Notes under the pieces: model-generated
The model's database searches: none
What the model was told of the DNA's origin: nothing
Seen by the model: the letters and a program-made list of their open reading frames with translations, nothing else
Made by a program: the position numbers and the translations under genes
Assembly: GCF_022647505.1 (NCBI RefSeq)
Contig: NZ_CP071409.1
Span: 2,914,001-2,978,000 of the forward strand
Reading direction: 5' to 3'
Source: [Pantoea] beijingensis
Lineage (GTDB): Bacteria; Pseudomonadota; Gammaproteobacteria; Enterobacterales; Enterobacteriaceae
DNA length: 64,000 nucleotides
Part shown: piece after piece, positions 29,906 to 40,918 of the stretch
How positions within the stretch are numbered: position 1 is the stretch's first letter
Layout of the letters: each line of letters begins with the position of its first letter

Positions 29906-30464
29906 AGAAACCGAAGCCGTTACCGTCATCGATCTGCTGGTGAGAGCCGGCATCGACGTGACCACCGCCAGCGTAGCTGAAAACGGCGAACGCGAAATCG
30001 TATGCTCCCGCGGCGTGCGACTGCTGGCTGATGCGCCCTTAGTTGAAGTCGCCGACAACGACTTTGCAGCCGTAGTGCTTCCTGGCGGCTTAAAAGGTGC
30101 AGAGGCTTTTCGTGACAGTACGCTGATGGTGGAAACCATACGTCAGTTTCATCTCTCAGGGCGTATCGTTGCTGCTATTTGTGCTGCAGCCGGGACGGTT
30201 TTAGTCCCGCACAACCTATTTCCCGTTGGGAATATGACCGGTTTTCCCGGCCTGAAAAGCACTATTCCTGAAGAGAAATGGATGGATAAACGGGTGGTAT
30301 GGGATCCGCGCGTAAATTTGCTGACCAGCCAGGGGCCCGGTACGGCTATCGATTTTGCACTAAAAATTATCGACCTGCTGCTGAGTAAAGAAAAAGCGCA
30401 TGAAGTGGCATCGCAGCTGGTTCTGGCAGCAGGGATTTATGATTATCGGGAATGGGTAGACTAA
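29859..30464 (+). CDS. yajL: YajL, DJ-1/PfpI-family protein
   Basis: YajL is the bacterial orthologue of human DJ-1, protecting against oxidative and carbonyl stress; chaperone and deglycase activities have been reported. The 201-residue protein keeps the reactive Cys in AAICAAAG (about residue 108) on the nucleophile elbow and the Glu in GTEETEAV (about 16). The open frame runs upstream through panE, but [11 protein letters not shown] after AAGGAACAAG matches the E. coli start. It overlaps the end of panE by 47 bases, so the two are probably translated from one mRNA. Confidence 0.93.
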   Translation: MSVNASVLVCLAHGTEETEAVTVIDLLVRAGIDVTTASVAENGEREIVCSRGVRLLADAPLVEVADNDFAAVVLPGGLKGAEAFRDSTLMVETIRQFHLSGRIVAAICAAAGTVLVPHNLFPVGNMTGFPGLKSTIPEEKWMDKRVVWDPRVNLLTSQGPGTAIDFALKIIDLLLSKEKAHEVASQLVLAAGIYDYREWVD

Positions 30465-30487
30465 ACCTGCCGCTGACGGCATAAAAC

Positions 30488-30506
30488 AACCCCCTCATTG
30501 AGGGGG
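30488..30506. terminator. Hairpin between convergent yajL and thiI
   Basis: CCCCCTC-ATT-GAGGGGG is a perfect seven-base GC stem lying between the two convergent stop codons. Adjacent runs are short, so it probably serves both transcripts as a modest terminator. Confidence 0.6.
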
Positions 30507-30513
30507 CTTAGAC

Positions 30514-31962
30514 TCAGGGGCGATAAACCTTCACATTTTTAAAGCCCTGCTCATGCAGATACAGCGCCTGCAAACGACTCATCACACCGCGCTCGCAATA
30601 CAGCAGCCATGTTTTACTCTGGTCTAAATCACCAAACTGGGTACTGAGTTTATAAAACGGCAACGATTTTACCGCCATTCCTTCAATGTGCAGAGGCTTC
30701 GCATCCTGCTCATCAACGGAACGAATATCCAGCACCGTGTCGTTATCGCTGAACGAAACCACCGTCTCGACTTCGACTACCTCTTCCTGAGCTCGCTCAG
30801 CGATTTCACGAATATCAACGTTCGTCGCCTCCGCCACGACTTTATCGAGGATAGCAAAATCGAAGTTTTGCTCTTCGGCCTCAATTTTTGTCTTCACCGC
30901 TTTCACCGTCGGGCTTTTCGAGATCACGCCACAATATTCCGGCATGGTGCGCGCAAAATCCTCGGTGCCAATCTGGCGTGCCAGATTGATGATGTGCTCT
31001 TTATCGTGGGAAATCAGCGGACGCAGGATCAGCGTATCTGACGCGTTGTCGATCAATCGCAGATTAGTTAATGTCTGGCTCGATACTTGCCCCAACGCTT
31101 CTCCAGTAACGAGCGCCTGCACGCCATAGCGTTCCGCGACGCGGGACGCTGCGCGTACCATCATACGCTTCAGCACTACCCCCATCTGACCATCGTCAAC
31201 GTTTTCCAGAATCTCGCCCACTACCGGCTCAAAATTAATGGCCACAAAACGTACGCGGTGTGAACTGCCAAAACGTTTCCAGAGATAATACGCAACCTGG
31301 CGCACCCCAATCTCATGCGCAGCGCCGCCGAGATTAAAGAAGCAGTAGTGCACTCGGCAGCCACGGCGCATCAACATATAGCTGGAAACACCGGAATCAA
31401 AGCCACCAGATATCAACGACAGCACATCTTCCTGGGTACCGATCGGGAAACCACCTAAACCTTCATAGCGCCCGGTCACCAACAGCAGGCGATCATCTTC
31501 AATCTCAAGATTAACCGTCACTTCCGGATGATTAAGTTTTACCTGTGCACTGGCAACGTGTTGGTTAATACCACCCCCAACATAACGCTCAACGTCCTGC
31601 GAGCTGAAATCATGCTTACCGCGTCGTTTAACACGCACACAGAAAGTTTTACCCGCAACGCGTTCACGGTTAAGTTCAAGCGTCTGCTCAAAAATATGAT
31701 GAATATCGGTATACTCGCGATCTTCAACGGCCAGGACGTGATGAATGCCGGGAATACGCGTTAACTCATCAACGAGAGTGGCACGCAGGCTTTCATCTTT
31801 GGAGCGCACTTCGATATGATCCCAATGGCGGACAACTGCCAGGGTTTCGTCGTAGTGCTTTAGAACGTTACGAATATTCCCTGTAAGGATCTTAATAAAG
31901 CGCAAGCGCACAGATTGGCTTTTGATTGTGATTTCAGGGAACAATTTAATGATAAACTTCAT
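30514..31962 (-). CDS. thiI: ThiI, tRNA 4-thiouridine / thiamin thiazole sulfurtransferase
   Basis: ThiI makes 4-thiouridine at position 8 of tRNA and donates sulfur for thiazole synthesis. The 482-residue protein has an N-terminal ferredoxin-like and THUMP domain (about 1-165), a PP-loop [10 protein letters not shown] (about 181-190), the Cys in PEYCGV (about 344), and a C-terminal rhodanese domain with its active Cys in [10 protein letters not shown] (about 456). I use the ATG at 31962, in register with E. coli ThiI; the upstream frame extension has no support. It diverges from the xseB operon. Confidence 0.96.
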   Translation of the reverse strand: MKFIIKLFPEITIKSQSVRLRFIKILTGNIRNVLKHYDETLAVVRHWDHIEVRSKDESLRATLVDELTRIPGIHHVLAVEDREYTDIHHIFEQTLELNRERVAGKTFCVRVKRRGKHDFSSQDVERYVGGGINQHVASAQVKLNHPEVTVNLEIEDDRLLLVTGRYEGLGGFPIGTQEDVLSLISGGFDSGVSSYMLMRRGCRVHYCFFNLGGAAHEIGVRQVAYYLWKRFGSSHRVRFVAINFEPVVGEILENVDDGQMGVVLKRMMVRAASRVAERYGVQALVTGEALGQVSSQTLTNLRLIDNASDTLILRPLISHDKEHIINLARQIGTEDFARTMPEYCGVISKSPTVKAVKTKIEAEEQNFDFAILDKVVAEATNVDIREIAERAQEEVVEVETVVSFSDNDTVLDIRSVDEQDAKPLHIEGMAVKSLPFYKLSTQFGDLDQSKTWLLYCERGVMSRLQALYLHEQGFKNVKVYRP

Positions 31963-32200
31963 GGCGGCACGGGTTCGGTTCGTTGGGCAATTAAGTGCTA
32001 AAAACAAAGGCGCTTAACTGTTAAAATCAATGTATTGCAAAGTAGCCTGAGCCCCTTGCATCCGAGGCGCAAAAGTATACCACCTTTGACGGGCGACTGC
32101 TTCAGCAACCGCCGACCTTATCATTATTTTGCTAATTATTTCGAGTCGGCTACCATGTCCGATTGCAACATAATGAAAAATTATTGAGCCGATACGTATT

Positions 32201-32443
32201 ATGCCGAAAAAAGCCGAACAGCCCGCTAGTTTTGAAACATCTCTTCAGCAGCTTGAGCAGATCGTGACGCGTCTGGAAAGCGGTGACTTGCCGCTGGAGG
32301 AAGCGCTCAATGAATTTGAGCGCGGCGTACAACTGGCCCGTACCGGCCAGCAAAAACTGCAGCAGGCCGAACAACGCGTACAGATTTTGTTAAGCGATGA
32401 TAAGGATGCCGATCTTACGCCTTTCATGCCGGATAACGAATAA
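32201..32443 (+). CDS. xseB: XseB, exodeoxyribonuclease VII small subunit
   Basis: This 80-residue helical protein assembles with XseA to form exonuclease VII, which degrades single-stranded DNA. It shows the signature [21 protein letters not shown] and [13 protein letters not shown]. It is the first gene of the xseB-ispA-dxs unit, and its stop overlaps the ispA start by one base. XseA is not in this window. Confidence 0.95.
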   Translation: MPKKAEQPASFETSLQQLEQIVTRLESGDLPLEEALNEFERGVQLARTGQQKLQQAEQRVQILLSDDKDADLTPFMPDNE

Positions 32444-33342
32444 TGGATTTCGCCAAACTACTCTACGGTTACCACCAGCGCGTCAATATTGCGCTCACCC
32501 GGTTTATTGCTCCTTTGCCTTTTCAGAGTTCACCTCTGGTGAATGCGATGCGCTATGGCGCCTTATTGGGAGGCAAGCGGCTGCGTCCTTTCCTGGTTTA
32601 CGCCACGGGGGAGATGTTAAAAGCCGATCCGGCCAGCCTTGATGCACCCGCGGCTGCCATTGAGTGTATTCATGCCTATTCTCTTATCCACGACGATCTT
32701 CCAGCTATGGATGATGATAACCTGCGCCGTGGGCAGCCGACCTGCCATATTAAGTTTGGTGAGGATACGGCGATCCTGGCTGGTGATGCGTTACAAACAC
32801 TCGCCTTTTCAATTCTGGCAGATGACCCTATGCCCGGCGTTTCACCTCAGTCGCGGATCGCGATGATTTCCGAGCTGGCACAAGCCAGTGGCGTTGCCGG
32901 AATGTGTGGTGGCCAGGCGTTAGATTTAGCCGCCGAGGGAAAACATATTGATCTAGCAGCGCTGGAACAAATCCATCGCCACAAAACCGGCGCGCTGATT
33001 CGCGCGGCGGTGCGCTTGGGTGCGCTGTCTGCTGGCGATCGCGGCCGCGATGCACTGCCAGCCCTCGACCGCTATGCCAACGCAATTGGTTTAGCATTCC
33101 AGGTTCAGGACGACATTCTGGATGTGGTAGGTGATACCGCGGTTCTTGGCAAACGCCAGGGAGCCGATCAAGATTTAGGGAAAAGCACCTACCCGGCACT
33201 GATGGGGCTGGAGAACGCCCGTGAAAAAGCCTGGGACCTTCATAAAGAAGCTCTCAGCGCATTAGAATCGCTTGCCGCCCAATCATTGAATACAACGCTG
33301 TTACAGGCGCTGGCAAGCTTCATAATCGAACGCGATAAATAA
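32443..33342 (+). CDS. ispA: IspA, farnesyl diphosphate synthase
   Basis: IspA condenses IPP with DMAPP and then GPP to give farnesyl diphosphate, the precursor of undecaprenyl phosphate, quinones and heme O. The 299-residue protein carries the first aspartate-rich motif within [15 protein letters not shown] (about residues 83-97) and the second within QVQDDILD (about 222-229), plus GGKRLRP near residue 44. It is overlapped by xseB and followed by dxs after 19 bases, so one transcript supplies both isoprenoid steps. Confidence 0.96.
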   Translation: MDFAKLLYGYHQRVNIALTRFIAPLPFQSSPLVNAMRYGALLGGKRLRPFLVYATGEMLKADPASLDAPAAAIECIHAYSLIHDDLPAMDDDNLRRGQPTCHIKFGEDTAILAGDALQTLAFSILADDPMPGVSPQSRIAMISELAQASGVAGMCGGQALDLAAEGKHIDLAALEQIHRHKTGALIRAAVRLGALSAGDRGRDALPALDRYANAIGLAFQVQDDILDVVGDTAVLGKRQGADQDLGKSTYPALMGLENAREKAWDLHKEALSALESLAAQSLNTTLLQALASFIIERDK

Positions 33343-33361
33343 CTTCCACGATGAGTCTCCG

Positions 33362-35227
33362 ATGAGTTTTGATATTGCAAAATACCCGACATTAGCCCTG
33401 GCAAATTCGGTGCAAGAATTGCGTTTACTACCGAAAGAGAGCCTGCCAAAGCTGTGTGATGAGCTGCGCCAGTATTTGCTGGACAGCGTAAGCCGCTCAA
33501 GCGGCCATTTTGCTTCCGGGCTTGGCGTGGTGGAGCTGACGGTTGCCTTACATTATGTCTATAACACGCCGTTTGATCACCTGGTGTGGGACGTGGGCCA
33601 CCAGGCCTATCCACATAAGATTTTGACCGGCCGCCGTGACCAAATTGGTACCATCCGTCAAAAAAACGGCCTGCATCCTTTTCCCTGGCGAGATGAAAGT
33701 GAATACGATGTGCTCAATGTGGGTCACTCATCAACATCTATCAGCGCTGGTTTGGGCATGGCAGTTGCTGCCGGGAAAGAAGGTAAAGGGCGGCGTACCG
33801 CTTGTGTGATTGGCGATGGGGCCATCACTGCTGGAATGGCATTCGAGGCAATGAATCACGCTGGAGATATCAAAGCGGATCTTCTGGTCGTGCTGAACGA
33901 TAATGAGATGTCGATTTCAGAAAACGTCGGCGCGCTGAATAACCGGCTTGCTCAGATTCTTTCAGGCAAAACCTATGCACGCCTGCGTGAAGGCGGTAAG
34001 AAGGTACTCACGGGACTCCCTCCCATCAAGGAGCTGGTCAGACGCACGGAAGAGCATCTGAAAGGCATGGTTGTACCCGGAACACTTTTTGAAGAGCTTG
34101 GCTTTAATTATATCGGTCCGGTAGACGGACATGACGTGTTGGCGCTCGTGCAGACGTTAAAGAATATGCGCGACCTTAAGGGCCCACAGTTTCTACACAT
34201 CATGACAAAAAAAGGCAAGGGCTATGCTCCTGCCGAAAAGGATCCTATCAGTTGGCATGCGGTGCCAAAATTCGATCCGGCAAGCGGGCTATTGCCGAAA
34301 AGCGTAGAGGGTCTACCCAGCTACTCAAAAATTTTTGGTAATTGGTTATGCGAAATTGCCGCCAGCGATGACAAGCTAATGGCCATTACACCCGCGATGC
34401 GTGAAGGTTCAGGTATGGTCGGGTTTTCACGCCAGTACCCGGCGCAATATTTCGATGTCGCCATCGCCGAACAACATGCCGTTACCTTTGCCGCCGGTTT
34501 GGCCATTGGCGGCTATAAGCCGGTAGTCGCTATCTATTCAACGTTTTTGCAGCGCGCATATGATCAACTGATTCATGATGTTGCGATTCAGAAACTGCCG
34601 GTCCTGTTTGCTATCGATCGCGGTGGTATCGTCGGTGCGGATGGGCAAACACACCAGGGCGCTTTTGATATCGCCTTCCTGCGCTGCATCCCGGAAATGG
34701 TAATCATGACGCCCAGTGATGAGAACGAATGCCGTCAGATGCTCTACACAGGCTATCACTACCAGCAGGGTCCCAGCGCCGTACGCTATCCACGCGGCAA
34801 TGGAACGGGCGCTACGCTGCAGCCTCTGGCACCACTCACGCTGGGTAAAGGCGTCATCAGGCACGAAGGTGAAAAGTTAGCCATATTGAACTTCGGCACG
34901 TTGCTGCCAGAAGCACAGACTGTAGCAGAGTCGCTTAATGCGACGCTGGTAGATATGCGTTTTGTTAAACCGCTCGATGAAGAGTTGATTCTGACATTGT
35001 CTAAAACGCATGAAGCCTTTATCACCCTGGAAGAAGGTGCGATTAAAGGCGGTGCTGGTAGCGGCGTGAATGAAGTGCTGATGGCAAAACGTGTCGGGAT
35101 CCCGGTCTTGAATCTTGGCCTGCCGGATCGTTTTATTCCTCAGGGCACCCAGGAAGAAATCCGCCACGATTTTCAGTTGGATGCCGAAGGCATTCAGGCA
35201 CAAATTAACGCCTGGATCACACAGTAA
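33362..35227 (+). CDS. dxs: Dxs, 1-deoxy-D-xylulose-5-phosphate synthase
   Basis: Dxs joins pyruvate and glyceraldehyde 3-phosphate in a thiamin-diphosphate-dependent reaction, the first step of the MEP isoprenoid pathway and a source for thiamin and pyridoxal. The 621-residue protein has [17 protein letters not shown] with the catalytic His (about 79-86), the ThDP motif [15 protein letters not shown] (about 152-166) and the transketolase-like pyrimidine region with [11 protein letters not shown]. It is one residue longer than E. coli Dxs and ends the xseB-ispA-dxs operon. Confidence 0.97.
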   Translation: MSFDIAKYPTLALANSVQELRLLPKESLPKLCDELRQYLLDSVSRSSGHFASGLGVVELTVALHYVYNTPFDHLVWDVGHQAYPHKILTGRRDQIGTIRQKNGLHPFPWRDESEYDVLNVGHSSTSISAGLGMAVAAGKEGKGRRTACVIGDGAITAGMAFEAMNHAGDIKADLLVVLNDNEMSISENVGALNNRLAQILSGKTYARLREGGKKVLTGLPPIKELVRRTEEHLKGMVVPGTLFEELGFNYIGPVDGHDVLALVQTLKNMRDLKGPQFLHIMTKKGKGYAPAEKDPISWHAVPKFDPASGLLPKSVEGLPSYSKIFGNWLCEIAASDDKLMAITPAMREGSGMVGFSRQYPAQYFDVAIAEQHAVTFAAGLAIGGYKPVVAIYSTFLQRAYDQLIHDVAIQKLPVLFAIDRGGIVGADGQTHQGAFDIAFLRCIPEMVIMTPSDENECRQMLYTGYHYQQGPSAVRYPRGNGTGATLQPLAPLTLGKGVIRHEGEKLAILNFGTLLPEAQTVAESLNATLVDMRFVKPLDEELILTLSKTHEAFITLEEGAIKGGAGSGVNEVLMAKRVGIPVLNLGLPDRFIPQGTQEEIRHDFQLDAEGIQAQINAWITQ

Positions 35228-35236
35228 AAACGCTCA

Positions 35237-35275
35237 CGCTCCCCTCTCGTGGGGGGCGCTTCGATTATTATCTTT
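35237..35275 (+). terminator. Rho-independent terminator of dxs
   Basis: CGCTCCCC (35237-35244) pairs with GGGGGGCG (35251-35258) across a six-base loop with one mismatch, followed by T-rich sequence ending in TTTT near 35275. It lies ten bases past the dxs stop. Confidence 0.65.
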
Positions 35276-35432
35276 TGACTCAAGTTTGCAGCTCGTTACG
35301 TGCTGCAATGACTTACTTAGTGCGCCATCCCGCACGCAGATGCTATAAGTAAATCCTACCAATGCCGTAAACCGCCCTAATTAATACAAAGGTGAGTGGT
35401 GATGAGGTCGTTCCGTTATAACAGGGGTTAGA

Positions 35433-36407
35433 ATGAAAACGATTCAATTAGGTAACACCGATCTGCACGTTTCACGTTTATGTTTAGGTTGTATGACCTA
35501 TGGTGAACCCGCTCGCGGACAACACGCCTGGACATTGCCCGAAGAGAGTAGTCGACCACTAATTAAACAGGCTCTTGAAGCCGGTATTAACTTCTTTGAT
35601 ACGGCAAACAGCTATTCCGATGGCAGCAGTGAAGAGATCGTGGGTCGTGCACTGAAAGATTATGCCCGCCGGGAAGACGTCATCATCGCAACAAAAGTTT
35701 ATAACGAGATGAGCAATCTGCCCCGGGGTTTGTCACGCGCTCAAATTATGCAGTCGATTGATGATAGCCTGAAACGTCTGGGAACTGATTACGTCGATTT
35801 ACTGCAAATCCATCGCTGGGATTACAATACGCCGTTAGAAGAGACGCTGGAAGCGTTGCACGATGTGGTAAAAGCCGGCAAAGCACGTTATATCGGAGCC
35901 TCATCAATGTACGCCTGGCAATTTGCCAAAGCGCTGTATACGGCTGATCGCCATGGCTGGACGCGTTTCTCAACTATGCAGGACCAGTATAATCTGATTC
36001 AGCGCGAAGAAGAGCGCGAAATGTATCCGCTTTGCCTGGCAGAAAATATTGCTGTCCTGCCCTGGAGCCCACTGGCAAGAGGCCGTCTGACCCGCCCTTG
36101 GGGAGAAACCACCGCACGTTCGGTATCTGATGAAGTAGGCCATGGATTATACAACCATAGCGAAGAGAACGACGGCCAAATCGCGCAGCGCGTTGAAGCT
36201 ATTGCGAAAGACAAAGGCGTGAGCCGTGCGCAGGTTGCGTTGGCATGGCTGCTCAGTAAACCGGTTGTTACCGCTCCCATTATTGGTGCTTCACGTGCCG
36301 AACAGCTGGATGATTTGGTTAAAGCCGTTGAGGTTGAGCTAACATCGGAAGAAATTGCTGAGCTGGAGACGGTCTATCGCCCACACAGCGTAGTCGGTTT
36401 TAACTGA
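35433..36407 (+). CDS. yajO: YajO, aldo/keto reductase
   Basis: This 324-residue aldo/keto reductase is of the E. coli YajO type, which has been linked to a step feeding thiamin or deoxyxylulose metabolism. The catalytic tetrad is visible: Asp in NFFDTANSYSDG (about 55), Tyr in the same motif (about 60), Lys in IIATKVY (about 87) and His in LQIHRWD (about 127). NADPH-binding residues lie in GASRAEQLDD near the C-terminus. It follows dxs after 205 bases with its own upstream region. It is the last E. coli-like gene before the accessory block. Confidence 0.92.
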   Translation: MKTIQLGNTDLHVSRLCLGCMTYGEPARGQHAWTLPEESSRPLIKQALEAGINFFDTANSYSDGSSEEIVGRALKDYARREDVIIATKVYNEMSNLPRGLSRAQIMQSIDDSLKRLGTDYVDLLQIHRWDYNTPLEETLEALHDVVKAGKARYIGASSMYAWQFAKALYTADRHGWTRFSTMQDQYNLIQREEEREMYPLCLAENIAVLPWSPLARGRLTRPWGETTARSVSDEVGHGLYNHSEENDGQIAQRVEAIAKDKGVSRAQVALAWLLSKPVVTAPIIGASRAEQLDDLVKAVEVELTSEEIAELETVYRPHSVVGFN

Positions 36408-36503
36408 GTGTAAGGCATGCGGGGGCACCCTCGCATGCCTGTTAAAAACTGCAAACTGCAGATAACAGATGCCGGTCCATTAATCGATAAACCAGCAAAA
36501 TTA

Positions 36504-36923
36504 TTAGCCAAAAACACGGTCCAAATGCTGTGACATATCCGCAGTGAAAGTATCCGGTAGAGCTCTAACCTCACCTTCACGTAATGCTGTACCCCATATC
36601 GCCTCTGGAAAATGACTGTCATCACGATAGCGCGGAATAATATGCCAGTGCAGATGCGGAAGTCCCGTCCCAAGACTGGCCAAATTCATTTTGGCAGGCT
36701 GCATAGCGTTAATAATCATTCTTTCAACCTCAGCGACCACCTGAATAATATGATTACGCTCATCAGCCGTCAGCTCACTCAATTCTGACTGATGTTTTTG
36801 CCATACAACCCGACACCAGCCAGTAAAGGCACTGTCATTGACCAACAGAACCCGACACTTTTCATTTTTCCATATGACGCTTTCATTTTGTGGAAAACAG
36901 TAAGAACATGGATGTTCACTCAT
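36504..36923 (-). CDS. HIT-family protein
   Basis: This 139-residue histidine-triad protein shows the HLHWH core (His90, His92, His94) and an N-terminal CSYC pair (Cys6, Cys9) that often binds zinc in this superfamily. HIT proteins hydrolyse or transfer nucleotidyl groups (Ap4A hydrolase, adenylylated lysine or sulfate). The exact substrate cannot be told from the sequence. I use the ATG at 36923 because AAAGGA lies seven bases upstream. It lies 72 bases after lacI on the same strand and could be the last gene of the TRAP block or an independent gene. Confidence 0.8.
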   Translation of the reverse strand: MSEHPCSYCFPQNESVIWKNEKCRVLLVNDSAFTGWCRVVWQKHQSELSELTADERNHIIQVVAEVERMIINAMQPAKMNLASLGTGLPHLHWHIIPRYRDDSHFPEAIWGTALREGEVRALPDTFTADMSQHLDRVFG

Positions 36924-36995
36924 GATATTTCCTTTATTTATATTCAATCGCGGGAATAGCGAAAAGACGCCATAAAAACATTTCAGCGAAGCTGA

Positions 36996-38042
36996 CTACT
37001 TTTTTTTACGCACTGAATCACGAATAACTAAACGGGGTGTAAATAAAAAGGCTTCGGGTTTAATTTTCGGATCGTCAATCCTTTTAATTAAACGCTCTAT
37101 CATTAAAGCGGCCATTTCAGCAAGAGGAGGCATAACGGATGTCAAACCCGGATTAATTAATCCCGCAAGCGGGATATTATCAATCCCCACCACTGAAATA
37201 TCTTCTGGCACCCGGATACCGATATCGCGTAACCCAGCAATTAGACCTATCGCCAGAGCATCATTCACAGTCACAATACCGTCTGGTGATGGATTAAGGG
37301 CACTGACGTCACGGGCAAGTTCGCGACCTAATTCTGCCATTTCCGTATCGCCATACGCTTTTGATGCCTTACCTTCAATAACCTGGCTCTCTACCTGCTC
37401 ACCCTGTCCGGCGATAGCCGTATGAAACCCGGTAATTTTATGGCTGCGGCTCATAATATGACTGGCTTCAGTGACAAAGGCCAAATTCCGGCACCCTTGC
37501 TGAATTAAATATTCGGTGGCAATCCGACCCGCCTCAATATTATCCATCGATACGCTGTCACACAGAAGTTCCGTAGATGCAGATAGCGCACCAACTCGGC
37601 TGTCATAATTGACCATGACCAACCCCTGAGACGCGGCCTGAAAAAAGTGAGGCTTATCTACCGTACTTGAAGCAACAATCACCCCTTTGATACCATGCGC
37701 CAACATATCTTCGAGAAATGTATCTTCTTCGCTTTCCTGACGATAAGTATTACCCAACAAAACACGATAACCATCCCAGGCTTTCGCGGCCAGATCGATC
37801 TCACGGGCCAGTGCGGCGAAACTGGGGTTAACAATAGATGGAACCAGTAAACCAATCATTTTTACCTGACCCGTTTTTAACTGCTGGGCAATGCGATTCG
37901 GCTGGTAATTTAGTTCACGCATAGCAACCTGTATACGCAGTAGCGTTTCATGCCGCATTTGATCGGTTCGTCCATTGATCACGTTCGATACCGTGCTTAC
38001 GGATACGTCCGCATGCCGTGCTACATCGCGTATATTGGCCAT
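36996..38042 (-). CDS. LacI-family transcriptional regulator of the TRAP/SDR block
   Basis: This 348-residue repressor-type protein begins with a LacI helix-turn-helix, IRDVARHADVSVSTVSNVIN (residues 4-23), a hinge helix at NRIAQQLKTG (about 53-62) and a periplasmic-binding-protein-like ligand domain (about 62-345, with VDKPHF, VVGIDNIPLAGLINPGLTSV). It ends in a basic RKKK tail. It lies on the same strand directly downstream of the dehydrogenase and transporter genes, so it probably controls them. A matching palindromic operator precedes the dctP gene. The inducer is unknown. Confidence 0.88.
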   Translation of the reverse strand: MANIRDVARHADVSVSTVSNVINGRTDQMRHETLLRIQVAMRELNYQPNRIAQQLKTGQVKMIGLLVPSIVNPSFAALAREIDLAAKAWDGYRVLLGNTYRQESEEDTFLEDMLAHGIKGVIVASSTVDKPHFFQAASQGLVMVNYDSRVGALSASTELLCDSVSMDNIEAGRIATEYLIQQGCRNLAFVTEASHIMSRSHKITGFHTAIAGQGEQVESQVIEGKASKAYGDTEMAELGRELARDVSALNPSPDGIVTVNDALAIGLIAGLRDIGIRVPEDISVVGIDNIPLAGLINPGLTSVMPPLAEMAALMIERLIKRIDDPKIKPEAFLFTPRLVIRDSVRKKK

Positions 38043-38218
38043 CTCTGTTCCCAGCGTGTTACTTCATCCCTACGACGCACCTCATATATCCTGAAACGGT
38101 ATCTGCGCCAGGCCCCCACTCGCTTTGAGTATCGGGGACTCCTTATGCAGTTTTGATACCACTTCAATTATTCAGAATATACCTGCCACGTCGCACTCCC
38201 CTTAACATCTTGCGGTCA

Positions 38219-38992
38219 TTAAGGTGCCATTTGACCACCGTTAATATCAACGATTTGCCCGGTAATATAGCCACTAAAAGAATGACTTGCCAGATACAGA
38301 TAGGTCGGCGCAACTTCCTCACTGGTGCCGAAACGCCCCATCGGGATGGAATTACGCATTTTCTGTAGCACTTCTTCACTCTTTCCATGATGAAAAGCGG
38401 TATCAATACTGCCGGGCGATACGATATTGAAGCGAATATTATCGCCGGTAAATTCTTTTACCCAGTTACGATGGATACTGTGGACCCAAGCCTTCGCGCT
38501 ACCGTACAAACCGGCACCTACACCGCCGCCATCGCGTCCGGCGATAGAGCCGGTACTGATTACCGCAGAGGTCTTGCCGCTTTCCTGCGCCGAGCGGCGG
38601 AGATGTGGAATAGCATATTTTGTCACCATCACCACTGACCGGACATTCAGGTCCATCACGCCGTCATAGAATACATCATCGATATTTTCCAGCGCACTGC
38701 GCCCGCCCAATCCTCCGGCATTATTAATTAACACATCAATGCCACCAAAATGCTCGGCGAAATCGGCCACCAGTTTTTCACAATGTGAAGACTGCGTTAA
38801 ATCAGCACCAAGCTGAATATATTCACCGGGTAAAGCATCAAACTCAGCCAGGATATCAGGATCTTTAATGATATTTCGCCCATTAATTCCCACTTTAGCG
38901 CCGTATTGTAAAAATAACTTCGCCGTAGCCAGACCAATTCCCGCCGTTGATCCTGTGATCAGTACGCGTTTACCCGTTAATTCATTTAGCAT
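38219..38992 (-). CDS. Short-chain dehydrogenase/reductase
   Basis: This 257-residue classical SDR has the cofactor motif TGSTAGIG (residues 13-20), NNAG (about 90-93), the catalytic Ser in STGSIAGR, and the Tyr-Lys pair in LYGSAK (about residues 163-167). It ends with GQIVDINGGQMAP, typical of the family. The second-strand region (NGRN) favours neither NADH nor NADPH clearly. Its place between a TRAP transporter and a LacI regulator suggests it oxidises or reduces the imported compound as the first catabolic step. The substrate cannot be read from sequence. Confidence 0.85.
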   Translation of the reverse strand: MLNELTGKRVLITGSTAGIGLATAKLFLQYGAKVGINGRNIIKDPDILAEFDALPGEYIQLGADLTQSSHCEKLVADFAEHFGGIDVLINNAGGLGGRSALENIDDVFYDGVMDLNVRSVVMVTKYAIPHLRRSAQESGKTSAVISTGSIAGRDGGGVGAGLYGSAKAWVHSIHRNWVKEFTGDNIRFNIVSPGSIDTAFHHGKSEEVLQKMRNSIPMGRFGTSEEVAPTYLYLASHSFSGYITGQIVDINGGQMAP

Positions 38993-39028
38993 ACAAGAAC
39001 CTCTATTAGTAAATAAACTGAGACAATA

Positions 39029-40918
39029 TCAATATCCGGCAAGCTGAGGTAACCATGTTGTCATTACCGGAAGTAGCGAAACAATAATGATCCCCACAAA
39101 CACAATCAGAGAATATTTCATCATTGGTCTGACGATATCTTTCATTTCGACACCACAAATCATACATGTGGTATATAAACCTAATCCCATAGGGGGCATA
39201 AATAATCCAAAGCCCATCGCCATGATCATCACGATACCGAAATGTAGAGGGCTAAAACCTAATTGCGTTGCAATCGGGACCAGAATTGGGGCAAAAATAA
39301 TTAATGCTGGAGCCCCCTCAAGTACGGCACCGAAAATAACCAAAATAACAATGCTGAGACACAGAAAAATCCAGGCGCCATACTGATGACCAACCGTGAC
39401 CAACAACTCGGCAATCTGCTGGGGAATCATTTGGATCGTCAACGCATACGAAAGGCTAGTTGCACATGCCACGATAAACAGCAATACACCCGACATTGTT
39501 CCCATATCAATGAACATCTTTATCGTAGCTTTAAGCGTCAGTTCACCAAATGCCAAACGACCAATAATTATGGCGTAGACGACCGCAAACGCGGAGATTT
39601 CCGTTGAGGTAGCAATGCCGAGCATCACACCGCGTCCAATCATAAAAATCATGAGCAACCCGACTGCAGCCCCAAGCCACAACTGCTTACGGGAACGCAT
39701 GACCGGATAGGCTTCACTAATATCTACCCGTCCACCAAAGCGGTTAGCTGCAATTAGCAGTAGCACCAGCAGAAAAGCCGCAGGGACAATACCCGCGATA
39801 AACAATGCACCAATTGAAATATTGGCAATAAATCCCATCACGATCAGGTTAACGCACGGTGGAATCGTTTCGGCCATCACGGCAGAGGCCGCAAATACGC
39901 CAGCGGCTTCATTGCTATCCTGTTTGCCGCGCCTGACCGCTGGCATTAATACGCCGCCAACCGCAGCAACGTCAGCCAACTTAGAACCAGATATGCCGGA
40001 AAAAAAGGCCATTGACAGAACCGTGGTCATATTCATGCCACCACGAAAACGCCCCATCCCACGGACAATTAACTCCACCAGTCGGGTAGACATCCCGTTA
40101 ACTTCCATCGCAGCACCAGCCAACAGGAAAAATGGGATCGCCAGCAAAACAAAGTGGTCAACGCCCGCAACTACCTGCTGCGAGAAAAACACAAACGGTA
40201 ACGAGGGGGAAAAAATAAAAAATACCATTGCCGACAACCCGAGCGTAAAGGCAATGGGGACTCCTGCGATAATTCCCACCACAAAACAGGCAAACATCAG
40301 TGCTGTTGCTAACGATGATGGGTCGTCCATCACCGAGAACTGCAGCCAGGAGAGTGCAGCCAGTATTACGATTCCGACACCACTATAGATAATGACTTTT
40401 AGCTGGCCTCGCAGCGCATGCTCCAGCGCAGCGATACACATGATCAATGCTCCCGTTACCACGGGAATAACGAAGATAATCTGTGGTAGCCCGGTTTCCG
40501 TTGTCTGCGAGCGAGCCGCATCAAATAAGCTCGATCCAGAGATCAACAAACCGATCGACACCAAAACCAATACCCAGCGACTGGCATGAATAATGTAGGG
40601 GCGCAGCAATGCGGGAAAGAATTTCTGAAAAATATCAACCCCGATATGCCCGCCACGTCCGGTTGATGCCGCGACACCAAAAAAAACCAGCGCAACCATC
40701 ATCGCCCTTGCCATTTCCTCAGCCCAATGTAAGGGGGAGTGCAGCAAATAGCGAAAGATAACCGATGAAAAAACAATCATTACGTCTACAAACAATACCA
40801 CGCCAGCGGCCCATGAAGCGGCAGTCGCCAGTACTTTACTAAGCCGGCTTAGCACTGCGATATGGTCAATTTCTGCAGCTTTTACTTTTAGCGTTGAGTC
40901 TGTCATATCGAACCTCAT
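39029..40918 (-). CDS. TRAP transporter fused small and large permease (DctQM)
   Basis: This 629-residue membrane protein joins the two TRAP membrane components in one chain. The N-terminal DctQ part has four helices (about residues 25-170, with SSVIFRYLLHSPLHWAEE), followed by the large DctM part (about 195-629, with GVPIAFTLGLSAMVFF and PFFLLAGAAMEVNGM). TRAP systems import organic acids using a sodium gradient and a periplasmic receptor. Two starts are possible: 40918 with AGGA eight bases before it, or 40906 with GAGG six bases before it. It lies downstream of dctP after a 298-base gap and 36 bases before the SDR gene. Confidence 0.9.
   Translation of the reverse strand: MRFDMTDSTLKVKAAEIDHIAVLSRLSKVLATAASWAAGVVLFVDVMIVFSSVIFRYLLHSPLHWAEEMARAMMVALVFFGVAASTGRGGHIGVDIFQKFFPALLRPYIIHASRWVLVLVSIGLLISGSSLFDAARSQTTETGLPQIIFVIPVVTGALIMCIAALEHALRGQLKVIIYSGVGIVILAALSWLQFSVMDDPSSLATALMFACFVVGIIAGVPIAFTLGLSAMVFFIFSPSLPFVFFSQQVVAGVDHFVLLAIPFFLLAGAAMEVNGMSTRLVELIVRGMGRFRGGMNMTTVLSMAFFSGISGSKLADVAAVGGVLMPAVRRGKQDSNEAAGVFAASAVMAETIPPCVNLIVMGFIANISIGALFIAGIVPAAFLLVLLLIAANRFGGRVDISEAYPVMRSRKQLWLGAAVGLLMIFMIGRGVMLGIATSTEISAFAVVYAIIIGRLAFGELTLKATIKMFIDMGTMSGVLLFIVACATSLSYALTIQMIPQQIAELLVTVGHQYGAWIFLCLSIVILVIFGAVLEGAPALIIFAPILVPIATQLGFSPLHFGIVMIMAMGFGLFMPPMGLGLYTTCMICGVEMKDIVRPMMKYSLIVFVGIIIVSLLPVMTTWLPQLAGY

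Noticed and set aside
39822..40388. 188-codon plus-strand open frame inside the dctQM gene
   Set aside because: Rich in Thr, Ile and Pro from antisense of hydrophobic codons; dctQM is intact and clearly coding.
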